A stretch of DNA of 64,000 nt from Petrolisthes cinctipes (Eukaryota; Arthropoda; Malacostraca; Decapoda; Porcellanidae): the NCBI GenBank assembly GCA_033782935.1, contig JAWQEG010000003.1, positions 2,058,501 to 2,122,500 of the forward strand. Reading direction: 5' to 3'. Below are positions 38,489-51,000 of this stretch, in pieces (within the stretch, counting starts at the first letter, position 1; every line of letters begins with the position of its first letter). The notes beneath the pieces are model-generated. The model had not been told where the DNA came from. It did no database searches and worked only from the letters and a program-made list of their open reading frames with translations. The position numbers were made by a program, and so were the translations under genes.

Positions 38489-40756
38489 GGCCCAAAACAT
38501 TCTAGAAATCGATATTTTAGGTGCCCAAAGTCGATATCTCAAATTCAGGCCCAAAACACCCAAAAATTCGATATTTTGGGGTTCCAGAAGCGATCTGTAC
38601 ATGCCTACTCCGTGTTAGAGTATTTTCAATATACAGGCCCAAAACATACTGAAAATCGATCTTTTAGGTGCTTATAAGTCGATATGTGGATGCATCTTCT
38701 GTACCCGTTTATATTTCAAATTCAGGCTCAAAACACCTGAAAATTCGATATTTTGGGGTCCCAGAAGCGATCTGTACATGCCTACTCCGTGTTAGAGTAT
38801 TTGCAAAATACAGGCCCAAAACATACTGAAAGTCGATCTTTTAGGTGCCCAAAAGTCGATATGTGCATGCATCTTCTGTACCCGTTTTTATCTCAAATTA
38901 AGGCTCCAAACACCCGAAAATTCGATATTTTTGGGTCCCAGAAGCGATCTGTACATGCCTACTCAGATGCAGGCCCAAAACATGCTGAAAATCGATATTT
39001 TAGGTGCCCAAAGTCAACATGTGTATGCATCTGATGCACTCGTTTATATCTCAAATTAAACCTCAAAACACCCGAAAACTCGATTATTTTGGGTCCCAGA
39101 AGCGATCTGTACATGTCTAGTCAGTGCTAGAATGTTTTCAAAATATAGGCTCAAAACATGCTAAAAATCGATATTTTAAGTATCCAAAGTCGATATGTGC
39201 ATGCATCTTCTTTACCCGTTTATATCTCAAATTCAGGCTCAAAACACCCGAAAATTCGATATTTTGGGGTCCCAGAAGTGATCTGTACATGCCTACTTAG
39301 TGCTAGAATATTTTCATAATATAGGCCCAAAACATGCAAAAATCGATATTTTATGTGCCCAAAGTCGATATCTCAAAATCAGGCCCAAAACACCCGAAAA
39401 TTCGATATTTTGGGGTCCCAGAAGCGAACTGTACATGCCTACTCCGTGTTAGAGTATTTTCAAAATACAGGCCCAAAACATACTGAAAATCGATCTTTTA
39501 GGTGCCCAAAAGTCGATATGTGCATGCATCTTCTGTACCCGTTTATATCTCAAATTCTGGCTCCAAAGACCCGAAAATTCGATATTTTGGGGTCCCAGAA
39601 GCGATCTGTACATGCCTACTCAGATGCAGGCCCAAAACATGCTGAAAATTGATATTTTAGGTGCCCAAAGTCAACATGTGTATGCATCTTCTGCACTCGT
39701 TTATATCTCAAATTCAACCTCAAAACACCCGAAAATTCGATAATTTTGGGTCCCAGAAGCGATCTGTACATGTCTAGTCAGTGCTAGAATGTTTTCAAAA
39801 TATAGCCTCAAAACATGCTAAAAATCGATATTTTAAGTGTCCAAAGTCGATCTGTAACTCGTAGTTAGAGTATTTTCAAAATACAGGCTTAAAACATGCT
39901 GAAAATCTATATTTTAGGTGCCCAAAGTCAATATGTGCATGCATCTTCTGTACCCGTTTTATATCAAATTCAGGCTCAAAACACACGAAAATTCGGTATT
40001 TTTGGTTCCTAGAAGCTATCTGTACATCCCTACTCCTAGTTAGAATGTTTTCAAGATACAGACCCAAAACATGCTCAAAATCGATATTTTAGGTGCCCAA
40101 AAGTCGATATGTGCATGCACCTTCTGTACCCGTTTATATCTCAAATTCAGGCTCAAAACACCTGAAAATTCGATATTTTGGGGTCCCAGAAGCGATCTGT
40201 ACATGCCTACTCAGTGCTAGAATATTTTCAAAATATAAGCCCAAAACATTCTAAAAATCGATATTTTAGGTGCCCAAAGTCGATATCTCAAATTCAGGCC
40301 CAAAACACCCAAAAATTCGATATTTTGGGGTTCCAGAAGCAATCTGTACATGCCTACTCCGTGTTAGAGTATTTTCAATATACAGGCCCAAAACATACTG
40401 AAAATCGATCTTTTAGGTGCTTATAAGTCGATATGTGGATGCATCTTCTGTACCCGTTTATATTTCAAATTCAGGCTCAAAACACCTGAAAATTCGATAT
40501 TTTGGGGTCCCAGAAGCGATCTGTACATGCCTACTCCGTGTTAGAGTATTTTCAAAATACAGGACCAAAACATACTGAAAATCGATCTTTTAGGTGCCCA
40601 AAAGTCGATATGTGCATGCATCTTCTGTACCCGTTTTTATCTCAAATTCAGGCTCCAAACACCCGAAAATTCGATATTTTTGGGTCTCAGAAGCGATCTG
40701 TACATGCCTACTCAGATGCAGGCCCAAAACATGCTGAAAATCGATATTTTAGGTGC

Positions 40757-41108
40757 CCAAAGTCAACATGTGTATGCATCTTATGCACTCGTTTATATCT
40801 CAAATTAAACCTCAAAACACCCGAAAATTCGATTATTTTGGGTCCCAGAAGCGATCTGTACATGTCTAGTCAGTGCTAGAATGTTTTCAAAATATAGGCT
40901 CAAAACATGCTAATAATCGATATTTTAAGTGTCCAAAGTCGATATGTGCATGCATATTCTGTACCCGTTTATATCTCAAATTCAGGCTCAAAACACCCGA
41001 AAATTCGATATTTTTGGGTCCCAGAAGCGATCTGTACATGCCTACTCAGTGCTAGAATGTTTTTAAAATACAGGCTCAAAACATGCTAAAAATCGATATT
41101 TTAAGTGT
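40757..41108 (+). repeat. 352-bp (two-monomer) tandem duplication, copy 1
   Basis: The pair of monomers carrying AACATGTGTATGCATCTTATG and AATAATCGATATTTTAAG is repeated immediately at +352, that is 2 x 176. The copies look identical where I compared them. The other 8.6-kb copy has only one instance, so this is a recent local gain or a loss in copy 2. Confidence 0.88.
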
Positions 41109-41460
41109 CCAAAGTCAACATGTGTATGCATCTTATGCACTCGTTTATATCTCAAATTAAACCTCAAAACACCCGAAAATTCGATTATTTTGGGTCCCAG
41201 AAGCGATCTGTACATGTCTAGTCAGTGCTAGAATGTTTTCAAAATATAGGCTCAAAACATGCTAATAATCGATATTTTAAGTGTCCAAAGTCGATATGTG
41301 CATGCATATTCTGTACCCGTTTATATCTCAAATTCAGGCTCAAAACACCCGAAAATTCGATATTTTTGGGTCCCAGAAGCGATCTGTACATGCCTACTCA
41401 GTGCTAGAATGTTTTTAAAATACAGGCTCAAAACATGCTAAAAATCGATATTTTAAGTGT
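41109..41460 (+). repeat. 352-bp tandem duplication, copy 2
   Basis: This is the second instance of the two-monomer unit. The join shows AAGTGTCCAAAGTCAACATG in place of AGGTGCCCAAAGTCAACATG, a hybrid of the two monomer types. Confidence 0.86.
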
Positions 41461-41690
41461 CCAAAGTCGATATGTGCATGCATCATCTGTACCCGTTCAT
41501 ATCTCAAATTCAGGCTCAAAACACCCGAAAATTCGATATTTTGGGGTCCCAGAAGTGATCTGTACATGCCTACTTAGTGCTAGAATATTTTCAAAATATA
41601 GGCCCAAAACATGCTAAAAATCGATATTTTAGGTGCTCAAAGTCGATATCTCAAATTCAGGCCCAAAACACCCGAAAATTCGATATTTTG

Positions 41691-44600
41691 GGGTCCCAGA
41701 AGCGATCTGTACATGCCTACTCAGTGCTAGAATATTTTCAAAATATAGGCCCAAAACATTCTAAAAATTGATATTTTAGGTGCCCAAAGTCGATATCTCA
41801 AATTCAGGCCCAAAACACTCAAAAATTCGATATTTTGGGGTTCCATAAGCGATCTGTACATGCCTACTCCGTGTTAGAGTATTTTCAATATACAGGAACA
41901 AAACATACTGAAAATCGATCTTTTAGGTGCTCATAAGTCTATATGTGGATGCATCTTCTGTACCCGTTTATATCTCAAATTCAGGCTCAAAACAACTGAA
42001 AATTCGATATTTTGGGGTCCCAGAAGCGATCTGTACATGCCTACTCAAGTCTAGAATATTTTCAAAATATAGGCCCAAAACATTCTAAAAATTGATATTT
42101 TAGGTGCCCAAAGTCGATATCTCAAATTCAGGCCCAAAACACCGAAAAATTCGATATTTTGGGGTTCCATAAGCGATCTGTACATGCCTACTCCGTGTTA
42201 GAGTATTTTCAATATACAGGAACAAAACATACTGAAAATCGATCTTTTAGGTGCTCATAAGTCTATATGTGGATGCATCTTCTGTACCCGTTTATATTTC
42301 AAATTCAGTCTCAAAACACCTGAAAATTCGATATTTTGAGGTCCCAGAAGCGATCTGTACTTGCCTACTCCGTGTTAGAGTATTTTCAAAATACAGGCCC
42401 AAAACAAGCTGAACATCGATATTTTAGGTGACCAAAGTCAATATGTGTATGCATCTTCTGCACCCGTTTATATCCAAAATTCAACCTCAAAACACCCGAA
42501 AATTCGATATTTTTGGGTCCCAGAAGCGATCTGTCCATGCCTACTCAGTGCTAGAATATTTTCAAAATATAGGCTCAAAACATGCTAAAAATCGATATTT
42601 TAAGTGTCCAAAGTCGATTTGTGAATGCATCATCTGTACCCGTTTATTTCTCAAATTCAGTCTCAAAACACCCGAAATTTCGATATTTTGGGGTCCCAGA
42701 AGTGATCTCTACATGCCTACTTAGTGCTAGAATATTTTCAAAATATAGGCCCAGAACATGCTAAAAAATGATATTTTAGGTACCCAAAGTCGATATCTCA
42801 AATTCAGGCCAAAAACACCCGAAAATTCGATAATTTGGGGTCCCTGAAGCGAACTGTACATGCCTACTCCGTGTTAGAGTATTTTCAAAATACAGGCCTA
42901 AAACATACTGAAAATCGATCTTTTAGGTGCCCAAAAGTCGATATGTGCATGCATCTTCTGTACCCGTTTATATCCCAAATTCAACCTCAAAACACACGAA
43001 AATTCGATATTTTGGGGTCCCAGAATCGAACTGTACATGCCTACTCCGTGTTAGAGTAATTTAAAAATACAGGCCCAAAACATGCTCAAAATCGATATTT
43101 TAGGTGCCCAAAAGTCGATATGTGCATGCATCTTCTGTACCCGTTTATATCTCAAATTCAGGCTCAAAACACCTGAAAATTCGATATTTTGGGGTCCCAG
43201 AAGCGATCTGTACATGCCTACTCAGTGCTAGAATATTTTCAAAATATAGGCCCAAAACATTCTAAAAATTGATATTTTAGGTGCCCAAAGTCGATATCTC
43301 AAATTCAGGCCCAAAACACTCAAAAATTCGATATTTTGGGGTTCCATAAGCGATCTGTACATGCCTACTCCGTGTTAGAGTATTTTCAATATACAGGAAC
43401 AAAACATACTGAAAATCGATCTTTTAGGTGCTCATAAGTCTATATGTGGATGCATCTTCTGTACCCGTTTATATTTCAAATTCAGTCTCAAAACACCTGA
43501 AAATTCGATATTTTGAGGTCCCAGAAGCGATCTGTACTTGCCTACTCCGTGTTAGAGTATTTTCAAAATACAGGCCCAAAACAAGCTGAACATCGATATT
43601 TTAGGTGACCAAAGTCAATATGTGTATGCATCTTCTGCACCCGTTTATATCCAAAATTTTACCTCAAAACACCCGAAAGTTCGATATTTTTGGGTCCCAG
43701 AAGCGCTCTGTACATGCCTACTCAGTGCTAGAATATTTTCAAAATATAGGCTCAAAATATGCTAAAAATCGATATTTTAAGTGTCCAAAGTCGATATGTG
43801 CATGCATCATCTGTACCCGTTTATATCTCAAATTCAGGCTCAAAACACCCGAAAATTCGATATTTTGGGGTCCCAGAAGTGATCTGTACATGCCTACTCC
43901 GTGTTAGAGTATTTTCAAAATACAGGCCCAAAACATACTGATTATCGATCTTTTAGGTGCCCAAAAGTCGATATGTGCATGCATCTTCTGTACCCGTTTA
44001 TATCCCAAATTCAACCTCAAAACACCCGAAAATTCGTTATTTTGGGGTCCCAGAAGAGAACTGTACATGCCTACTCCATGTTAGAGTATTTTCAAAATAC
44101 AGGCCCAAAACATGCTGAAAATCGATATTTTAGGTGCCCAAAGTCAATATGTGCATGTATCTTCTGTACCCGTTTATATCTCAAATTCAGCCTCAAAACA
44201 CCCGAAAATTCGATATTTTGGGGTCCCAGAAGCGATCTGTACATGCCTACTCAGGTCTAGAATATTTTCAAAATATAGGCCCAAAACATGCTAAAAATCG
44301 ATATTTTAGGTGCCCAAAGTCAATATCTCAAATTCAGTCCCAAAACACCCATAAATTCGATATTTTGGGGTCCCAGAAGCGATCTGTACATGCCTACTCC
44401 GTGTTAGAGTATTTTCAATATACATATTTTCAAAATACAGGCACAAAACAAGCTGAAAATCAATATTTTAGGTGACCAAAGTCAATATGTGTATGCATCT
44501 TCTGCACCCGTTTATATCCCAAATTCAACCTCAAAACACCCTAAAATTCGATATTTTTTGGTCCCAGAAGCGATCTGTACATGCCTACTCAGTGCTTGAA

Positions 44601-47600
44601 TGTTTTCAAAATATAGGCTCAAAACATGCTAAAAATCGATATTTTAAGCGTCCAAAGTCGATATGTGCATGCATCATCTGTACCCGTTTATATCTCAAAT
44701 TCAGGCTCAAAACACCCGAAAATTCGATATTTTGGGGTCCCAGAAGTGATCTGTACATGCCTACTTAGTGCTAGAATATTTTTTAAAATATAGGCCCAAA
44801 ACATGCTAAAAATCGATATTTTAGGTGCCCAAAGTCGATATCTCAAATTCAGGCCCAAAACACGCGAAAATTCGATATTTTGGGGTCCCAGAAGCGAACT
44901 GTACATGCCTACTCCGTGTTAGAGTATTTTCAAAATACAGGCCCAAAACATACTGAAAATCGATCTTTTAGGTGCCCAAAAGTCGATATGTGCATGCATC
45001 TTCTGTACCCGTTTTTATCTCAAATTCCGGCTCCAAACACCCGAAAATTCGATATTTTGGGGTCCCAAAAGCGATCTGTACATGCCTACTCAGATGCAGG
45101 CCCAAAACATGCTGAAAATCGATATTTTAGGTGCCCAAAGTCAACATGTGTATGCATCTTCTGCACTCGTTTATATCTCAAATTAAACCTCAAAACACAC
45201 GAAAATTCGATAATTTTGGGTCCCAGAAGCGATCTGTACATGTTTAGTCAGTGCTAGAATGTTTTCAAAATATAGGCTCAAAACATGCTAAAAATCGATA
45301 TTTTAAGTGTCCAAAGTCGATATATGCATTCATCTTCTGTACCTGTTTATATCTCAAATTCAGGCTCAAAACACCCGAAAATTCGATATTTTTGGGTCCC
45401 AGAAGCGATCTGTACATGCCTACTAAGTGCTAGAATGTTTTTAAAATATAGGCTCAAAACATGCTAAAATCGATATTTTAAGTGACCAAAGTCGATATCT
45501 CAAATTTAGGCCCAAAACACCCGAAAATTCGATATTTTGGGGTCCCAGAAGCGAACTGTACATGCCTACTCCGTGTTAGAGTAATTTCAAAATACAGGCC
45601 CAAAACATGCTCAAAATCGATATTTTAGGTGCCCAAAAGTCGATATGTGCATGCATCTTCTGTACCCGTTTTTATCTCAAATTCAGGCTCCAAGCACCAG
45701 AAAATTCAGTATTTTTGGGTCACAGAAGCGATCTGTACTTGCCTAATCCTTGTTAGAGTATTTTCAAAATACAGGCACAAAACAAGCTAAAAATCGATAT
45801 TTTAGGTGACCAAAGTCAATATGTGTATGCATCTTCTGCACCCGTTTATATCCCAAATTCAACCTCAAAACACCCGAAAATTCGATATTTTTTGGTCCCA
45901 GAAGCGATCTGTACATGCCTACTCAGTGCTAGAATGTTTTCAAAATATAGGCTCAAAACATGCTAAAAATCGATATTTTAAGCGTCTAAAGTCGATATGT
46001 GCATGCATCATCTTTTACCGTTTATATCTCAAATTCAGGCTCAAAACACCCGAAAATTCGATATTTTGGGGTCCCAGAAGTGATCTGTACATGCCTACTT
46101 AGTGCTAGAATATTTTTTAAAATATAGGCCCAAAACATGCTAAAAATCGATATTTTAGGTGCCCAAAGTCGATATCTCAAATTCAGGCCAAAAACACCCA
46201 AAAATTCGATATTTTGGGGTTCCAGAAGCGATCTGTACATGCCTACTCCGTGTTAGAGTATTTTCAATATACAGGCCCAAAACATACTGAAAATCGATCT
46301 TTTAGGTGCTTATAAGTCGATATGTGGATGCATCTTCTGTACCCGTTTATATTTCAAATTCAGGCTCAAAACACCTGAAAATTCGATATTTTGGGGTCCC
46401 AGAAGCGATCTGTACATGCCTACTCCGTGTTAGAGTATTTTCAAAATACAGGCCCAAAACATACTGAAAATCGATCTTTTAGGTGCCCAAAAGTCGATAT
46501 GTGCATGCATCTTCTGTACCCGTTTTTATCTCAAATTCAGGCTCCAAACACCCGAAAATTCGATATTTTTGGGTCCCAGAAGCGATCTGTACATGCCTAC
46601 TCAGATGCAGGCCCAAAACATGCTGAAAATCGATATTTTAGGTGCCCAAAGTCAACATGTGTATGCATCTTATGCACTCGTTTATATCTCAAATTAAACC
46701 TCAAAATACCCGAAAATTCGATTATTTTGGGTCCCAGAAGCGATCTGTACATGTCTAGTCAGTGCTAGAATGTTTTCAAAATATAGGCTCAAAACATGCT
46801 AAAAATCGATATTTTAAGTATCCAAAGTCGATATGTGCATGCATCTTCTTTACCCGTTTATATCTCAAATTCAGGCTCAAAACACCCGAAAATTCGATAT
46901 TTTGGGGTCCCAGATGTGATCTGTACATGCCTACTTAGTGCTAGAATATTTTCATAATATAGGCCCAAAACATGCTGAAAATCGATATTTTTGGTGCCCA
47001 AAGTCAATATGTGCATGCATCTTCTGTACCCGTTTGTATATCAAATTCAGGCTCAAAACACCCGAAAATTCGGTATTTTTAGTTCCTAGAAGCAATCTGT
47101 ACATCCCTACTCCTAGTTAGAATGTTTTCAAGATACAGACCCAAAACACCCGAAAATTCGATATTTTGGGGTCCCAGACGCGATCTGTACATGCCTACTC
47201 AGTGCTAGAATATTTTCAAAATATAGGCCCAAAACATTCTAGAAATCGATATTTTAGGTGCCCAAAGTCGATATCTCAAATTCAGGCCCAAAACACCCAA
47301 AAATTCGATATTTTGGGGTTCCAGAAGCGATCTGTACATGCCTACTCCGTGTTAGAGTATTTTCAATATACAGGCCCAAAACATACTGAAAATCGATCTT
47401 TTAGGTGCTTATAAGTCGATATGTGGATGCATCTTCTGTACCGGTTTATATTTCAAATTCAGGCTCAAAACACCTGAAAATTCGATATTTTGGGGTCCCA
47501 GAAGCGATCTGTACATGCCTACTCCGTGTTAGAGTATTTGCAAAATACAGGCCCAAAACATACTGAAAGTCGATCTTTTAGGTGCCCAAAAGTCGATATG

Positions 47601-50070
47601 TGCATGCATCTTCTGTACCCGTTTTTATCTCAAATTAAGGCTCCAAACACCCGAAAATTCGATATTTTTGGGTCCCAGAAGCGATCTGTACATGCCTACT
47701 CAGATGCAGGCCCAAAACATGCTGAAAATCGATATTTTAGGTGCCCAAAGTCAACATGTGTATGAATCTGATGCACTCGTTTATATCTCAAATTAAACCT
47801 CAAAACACCCGAAAACTCGATTATTTTGGGTCCCAGAAGCGATCTGTACATGTCTAGTCAGTGCTAGAATGTTTTCAAAATATAGGCTCAAAACATGCTA
47901 AAAATCGATATTTTAAGTATCCAAAGTCGATATGTGCATGCATCTTCTTTACCCGTTTATATCTCAAATTCAGGCTCAAAACACCCGAAAATTCGATATT
48001 TTGGGGTCCCAGAAGTGATCTGTACATGCCTACTTAGTGCTAGAATATTTTCATAATATAGGCCCAAAACATGCAAAAATCGATATTTTATGTGCCCAAA
48101 GTCGATATCTCAAAATCAGGCCCAAAACACCCGAAAATTCGATATTTTGGGGTCCCAGAAGCGAACTGTACATGCCTACTCCGTGTTAGAGTATTTTCAA
48201 AATACAGGCCCAAAACATACTGAAAATCGATCTTTTAGGTGCCCAAAAGTCGATATGTGCATGCATCTTCTGTACCCGTTTATATCTCAAATTCTGGCTC
48301 CAAAGACCGGAAAATTCGATATTTTGGGGTCCCAGAAGCGATCTGTACATGCCTACTCAGATGCAGGCCCAAAACATGCTGAAAATTGATATTTTAGGTG
48401 CCCAAAGTCAACATGTGTATGCATCTTCTGCACTCGTTTATATCTCAAATTCAACCTCAAAACACCCGAAAATTCGATAATTTTGGGTCCCAGAAGCGAT
48501 CTGTACATGTCTAGTCAGTGCTAGAATGTTTTCAAAATATAGCCTCAAAACATGCTAAAAATCGATATTTTAAGTGTCCAAAGTCGATCTGTAACTCGTA
48601 GTTAGAGTATTTTCAAAATACAGGCTTAAAACATGCTGAAAATCGATATTTTAGGTGCCCAAAGTCAATATGTGCATGCATCTTCTGTACCCGTTTGTAT
48701 ATCAAATTCAGGCTCAAAACACACGAAAATTCGGTATTTTTGGTTCCTAGAAGCTATCTGTACATCCCTACTCCTAGTTAGAATGTTTTCAAGATACAGA
48801 CCCAAAACATGCTCAAAATCGATATTTTAGGTGCCCAAAAGTCGATATGTGCATGCACCTTCTGTACCCGTTTATATCTCAAATTCAGGCTCAAAACACC
48901 TGAAAATTCGATATTTTGGGGTCCCAGAAGCGATCTGTACATGCCTACTCAGTGCTAGAATATTTTCAAAATATAAGCCCAAAACATTCTAAAAATCGAT
49001 ATTTTAGGTGCCCAAAGTCGATATCTCAAATTCAGGCCCAAAACACCCAAAAATTCGATATTTTGGGGTTCCAGAAGCAATCTGTACATGCCTACTCCGT
49101 GTTAGAGTATTTTCAATATACAGGCCCAAAACATACTGAAAATCGATCTTTTAGGTGCTTATAAGTCGATATGTGGATGCATCTTCTGTACCCGTTTATA
49201 TTTCAAATTCAGGCTCAAAACACCTGAAAATTCGATATTTTGGGGTCCCAGAAGCGATCTGTACATGCCTACTCCGTGTTAGAGTATTTTCAAAATACAG
49301 GACCAAAACATACTGAAAATCGATCTTTTAGGTGCCCAAAAGTCGATATGTGCATGCATCTTCTGTACCCGTTTTTATCTCAAATTCAGGCTCCAAACAC
49401 CCGAAAATTCGATATTTTTGGGTCTCAGAAGCGATCTGTACATGCCTACTCAGATGCAGGCCCAAAACATGCTGAAAATCGATATTTTAGGTGCCCAAAG
49501 TCAACATGTGTATGCATCTTATGCACTCGTTTATATCTCAAATTAAACCTCAAAACACCCGAAAATTCGATTATTTTGGGTCCCAGAAGCGATCTGTACA
49601 TGTCTAGTCAGTGCTAGAATGTTTTCAAAATATAGGCTCAAAACATGCTAATAATCGATATTTTAAGTGTCCAAAGTCGATATGTGCATGCATATTCTGT
49701 ACCCGTTTATATCTCAAATTCAGGCTCAAAACACCCGAAAATTCGATATTTTTGGGTCCCAGAAGCGATCTGTACATGCCTACTCAGTGCTAGAATGTTT
49801 TTAAAATACAGGCTCAAAACATGCTAAAAATCGATATTTTAAGTGTCCAAAGTCGATATGTGCATGCATCATCTGTACCCGTTCATATCTCAAATTCAGG
49901 CTCAAAACACCCGAAAATTCGATATTTTGGGGTCCCAGAAGTGATCTGTACATGCCTACTTAGTGCTAGAATATTTTCAAAATATAGGCCCAAAACATGC
50001 TAAAAATCGATATTTTAGGTGCTCAAAGTCGATATCTCAAATTCAGGCCCAAAACACTCGAAAATTCGAT
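41691..50070 (+). repeat. Large tandem duplication 2, copy 2
   Basis: Copy of 33,115-41,690. The boundary lies in the monomer at about 41,665-41,705, where sequence related to 50,027 switches to sequence related to 33,120. It ends at about 50,075, where GCGATCTG gives way to GCGAACTG and the sequence starts to follow 26.4 kb. It carries the 81-bp landmark at 48542, partner of 39805. Confidence 0.9.
46300..46476 (+). repeat. Extra 177-bp monomer in copy 2 of duplication 2
   Basis: The TTAGGTGCTTATAAGTCG and ATTTCAAATTCAGG monomer here has no counterpart at about 37,740, where the sequence goes straight to GGTACCCAAAAGTCG. This moves the offset between the 8.6-kb copies from 8,560 to 8,737. 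Similar monomers follow the same context at 5,973, 9,660 and 38,670, so copy 1 more likely lost it. Confidence 0.82.
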
Positions 50071-50569
50071 ATTTTGGGGTCCCAGAAGCGAACTGTACAT
50101 GCCTACTCCTTGTTAGAGTAGTTTCAAAATACAGACCCGAAACATACTGAAAATCGATCTTTTAGGTGTCCAAAAGAGGATATGTGCATGCATCTTCGGT
50201 ACCCGTTTATATCTCAAACTCAGGCTCCAAAGACCCGAAAATTCGATATTTTGGGGTCCCAGAAGCGATCTGTACATGCCTACTCAGATGCAGGCCCAAA
50301 ACATGCTGAAAATCGATATTTTAGGTGCCCAAAGTCAACATGTGTATGCATCTTCTGCACTCGTTTATATCTCAAATTCAATCTCAAAACACCCGAAAAT
50401 TCGATAATTTTGGGTCCCAGAAGCGATCTGTACATGTCTAGTCAGTGCTAGAATGTTTTCAAAATATAGGCTCAAAACATGCTAAAAATCGATATTTTAA
50501 GTGTCCAAAGTCGATCTGTAACTCGTAGTTAGAGTATTTTCAAAATACAGGCCCAAAACATGCTGAAAA

Positions 50570-51000
50570 TCGATATTTTAGGTGCCCAAAGTCAATATGT
50601 GCATGCATCTTCTGTACCCGTTTATATCCCAAATTCAACCTCAAAACACCCGAAAATTCGTTATTTTGGGGTCCCAGAAGAGAACTGTACATGCCTACTC
50701 CGTGTTAGAGTATTTTCAAAATACAGGCCCAAAACATGCTGAAAATCGATATTTTAGGTGCCCAAAGTCAATATGTGCATGCATCTTCTGTACCCGTTTA
50801 TATCTCAAATTCAGCCTCAAAACACCCAAAAATTCGATATTTTTGGGTCCCAGATGCGATCTGTACATGCCTACTCAAGTCTAGAATATTTTCAAAATAT
50901 AGGCCCAAAACATGCTAAAAATCTATATTTTAGGTGCCCAGAGTCGATATCTCAAATTCAGGCCCAAAACACCCAAAAATTTGATATTTTGGGGTCCCAG
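50570..51000 (+). repeat. Segment duplicated at +1,623 bp
   Basis: This stretch recurs at 52,193-52,623, sharing rare variants such as AATTCGTTATTTTGG, GAAGAGAACTG, CCCAGATGCGATC and CCCAGAGTCGATATC. Right of it the two differ: 51,001 goes to GATTTGTGCTAG and 52,624 to GATCTGTACATGCC. Confidence 0.83.

Larger units (their letters stand above)
33115..41690 (+). repeat. Large tandem duplication 2, copy 1 (~8.6-kb period)
   Basis: From about 33,115 to 37,740 every landmark recurs at +8,560. From about 37,740 to 40,870 it recurs at +8,737 or +8,738. After the local 352-bp duplication it recurs at +8,386. I noted only scattered single-base differences, for example near 33,890, 34,504, 34,613 and 35,953, so the copies are above 99% identical. 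Compared with copy 2 this copy lacks one 177-bp monomer and has one extra monomer pair. Confidence 0.92.

Noticed and set aside
41665..41705. Transposon boundary or target-site duplication at the large duplication junctions
   Set aside because: The junctions are hybrid satellite monomers. No terminal repeats, element-like sequence or target-site duplication is visible.
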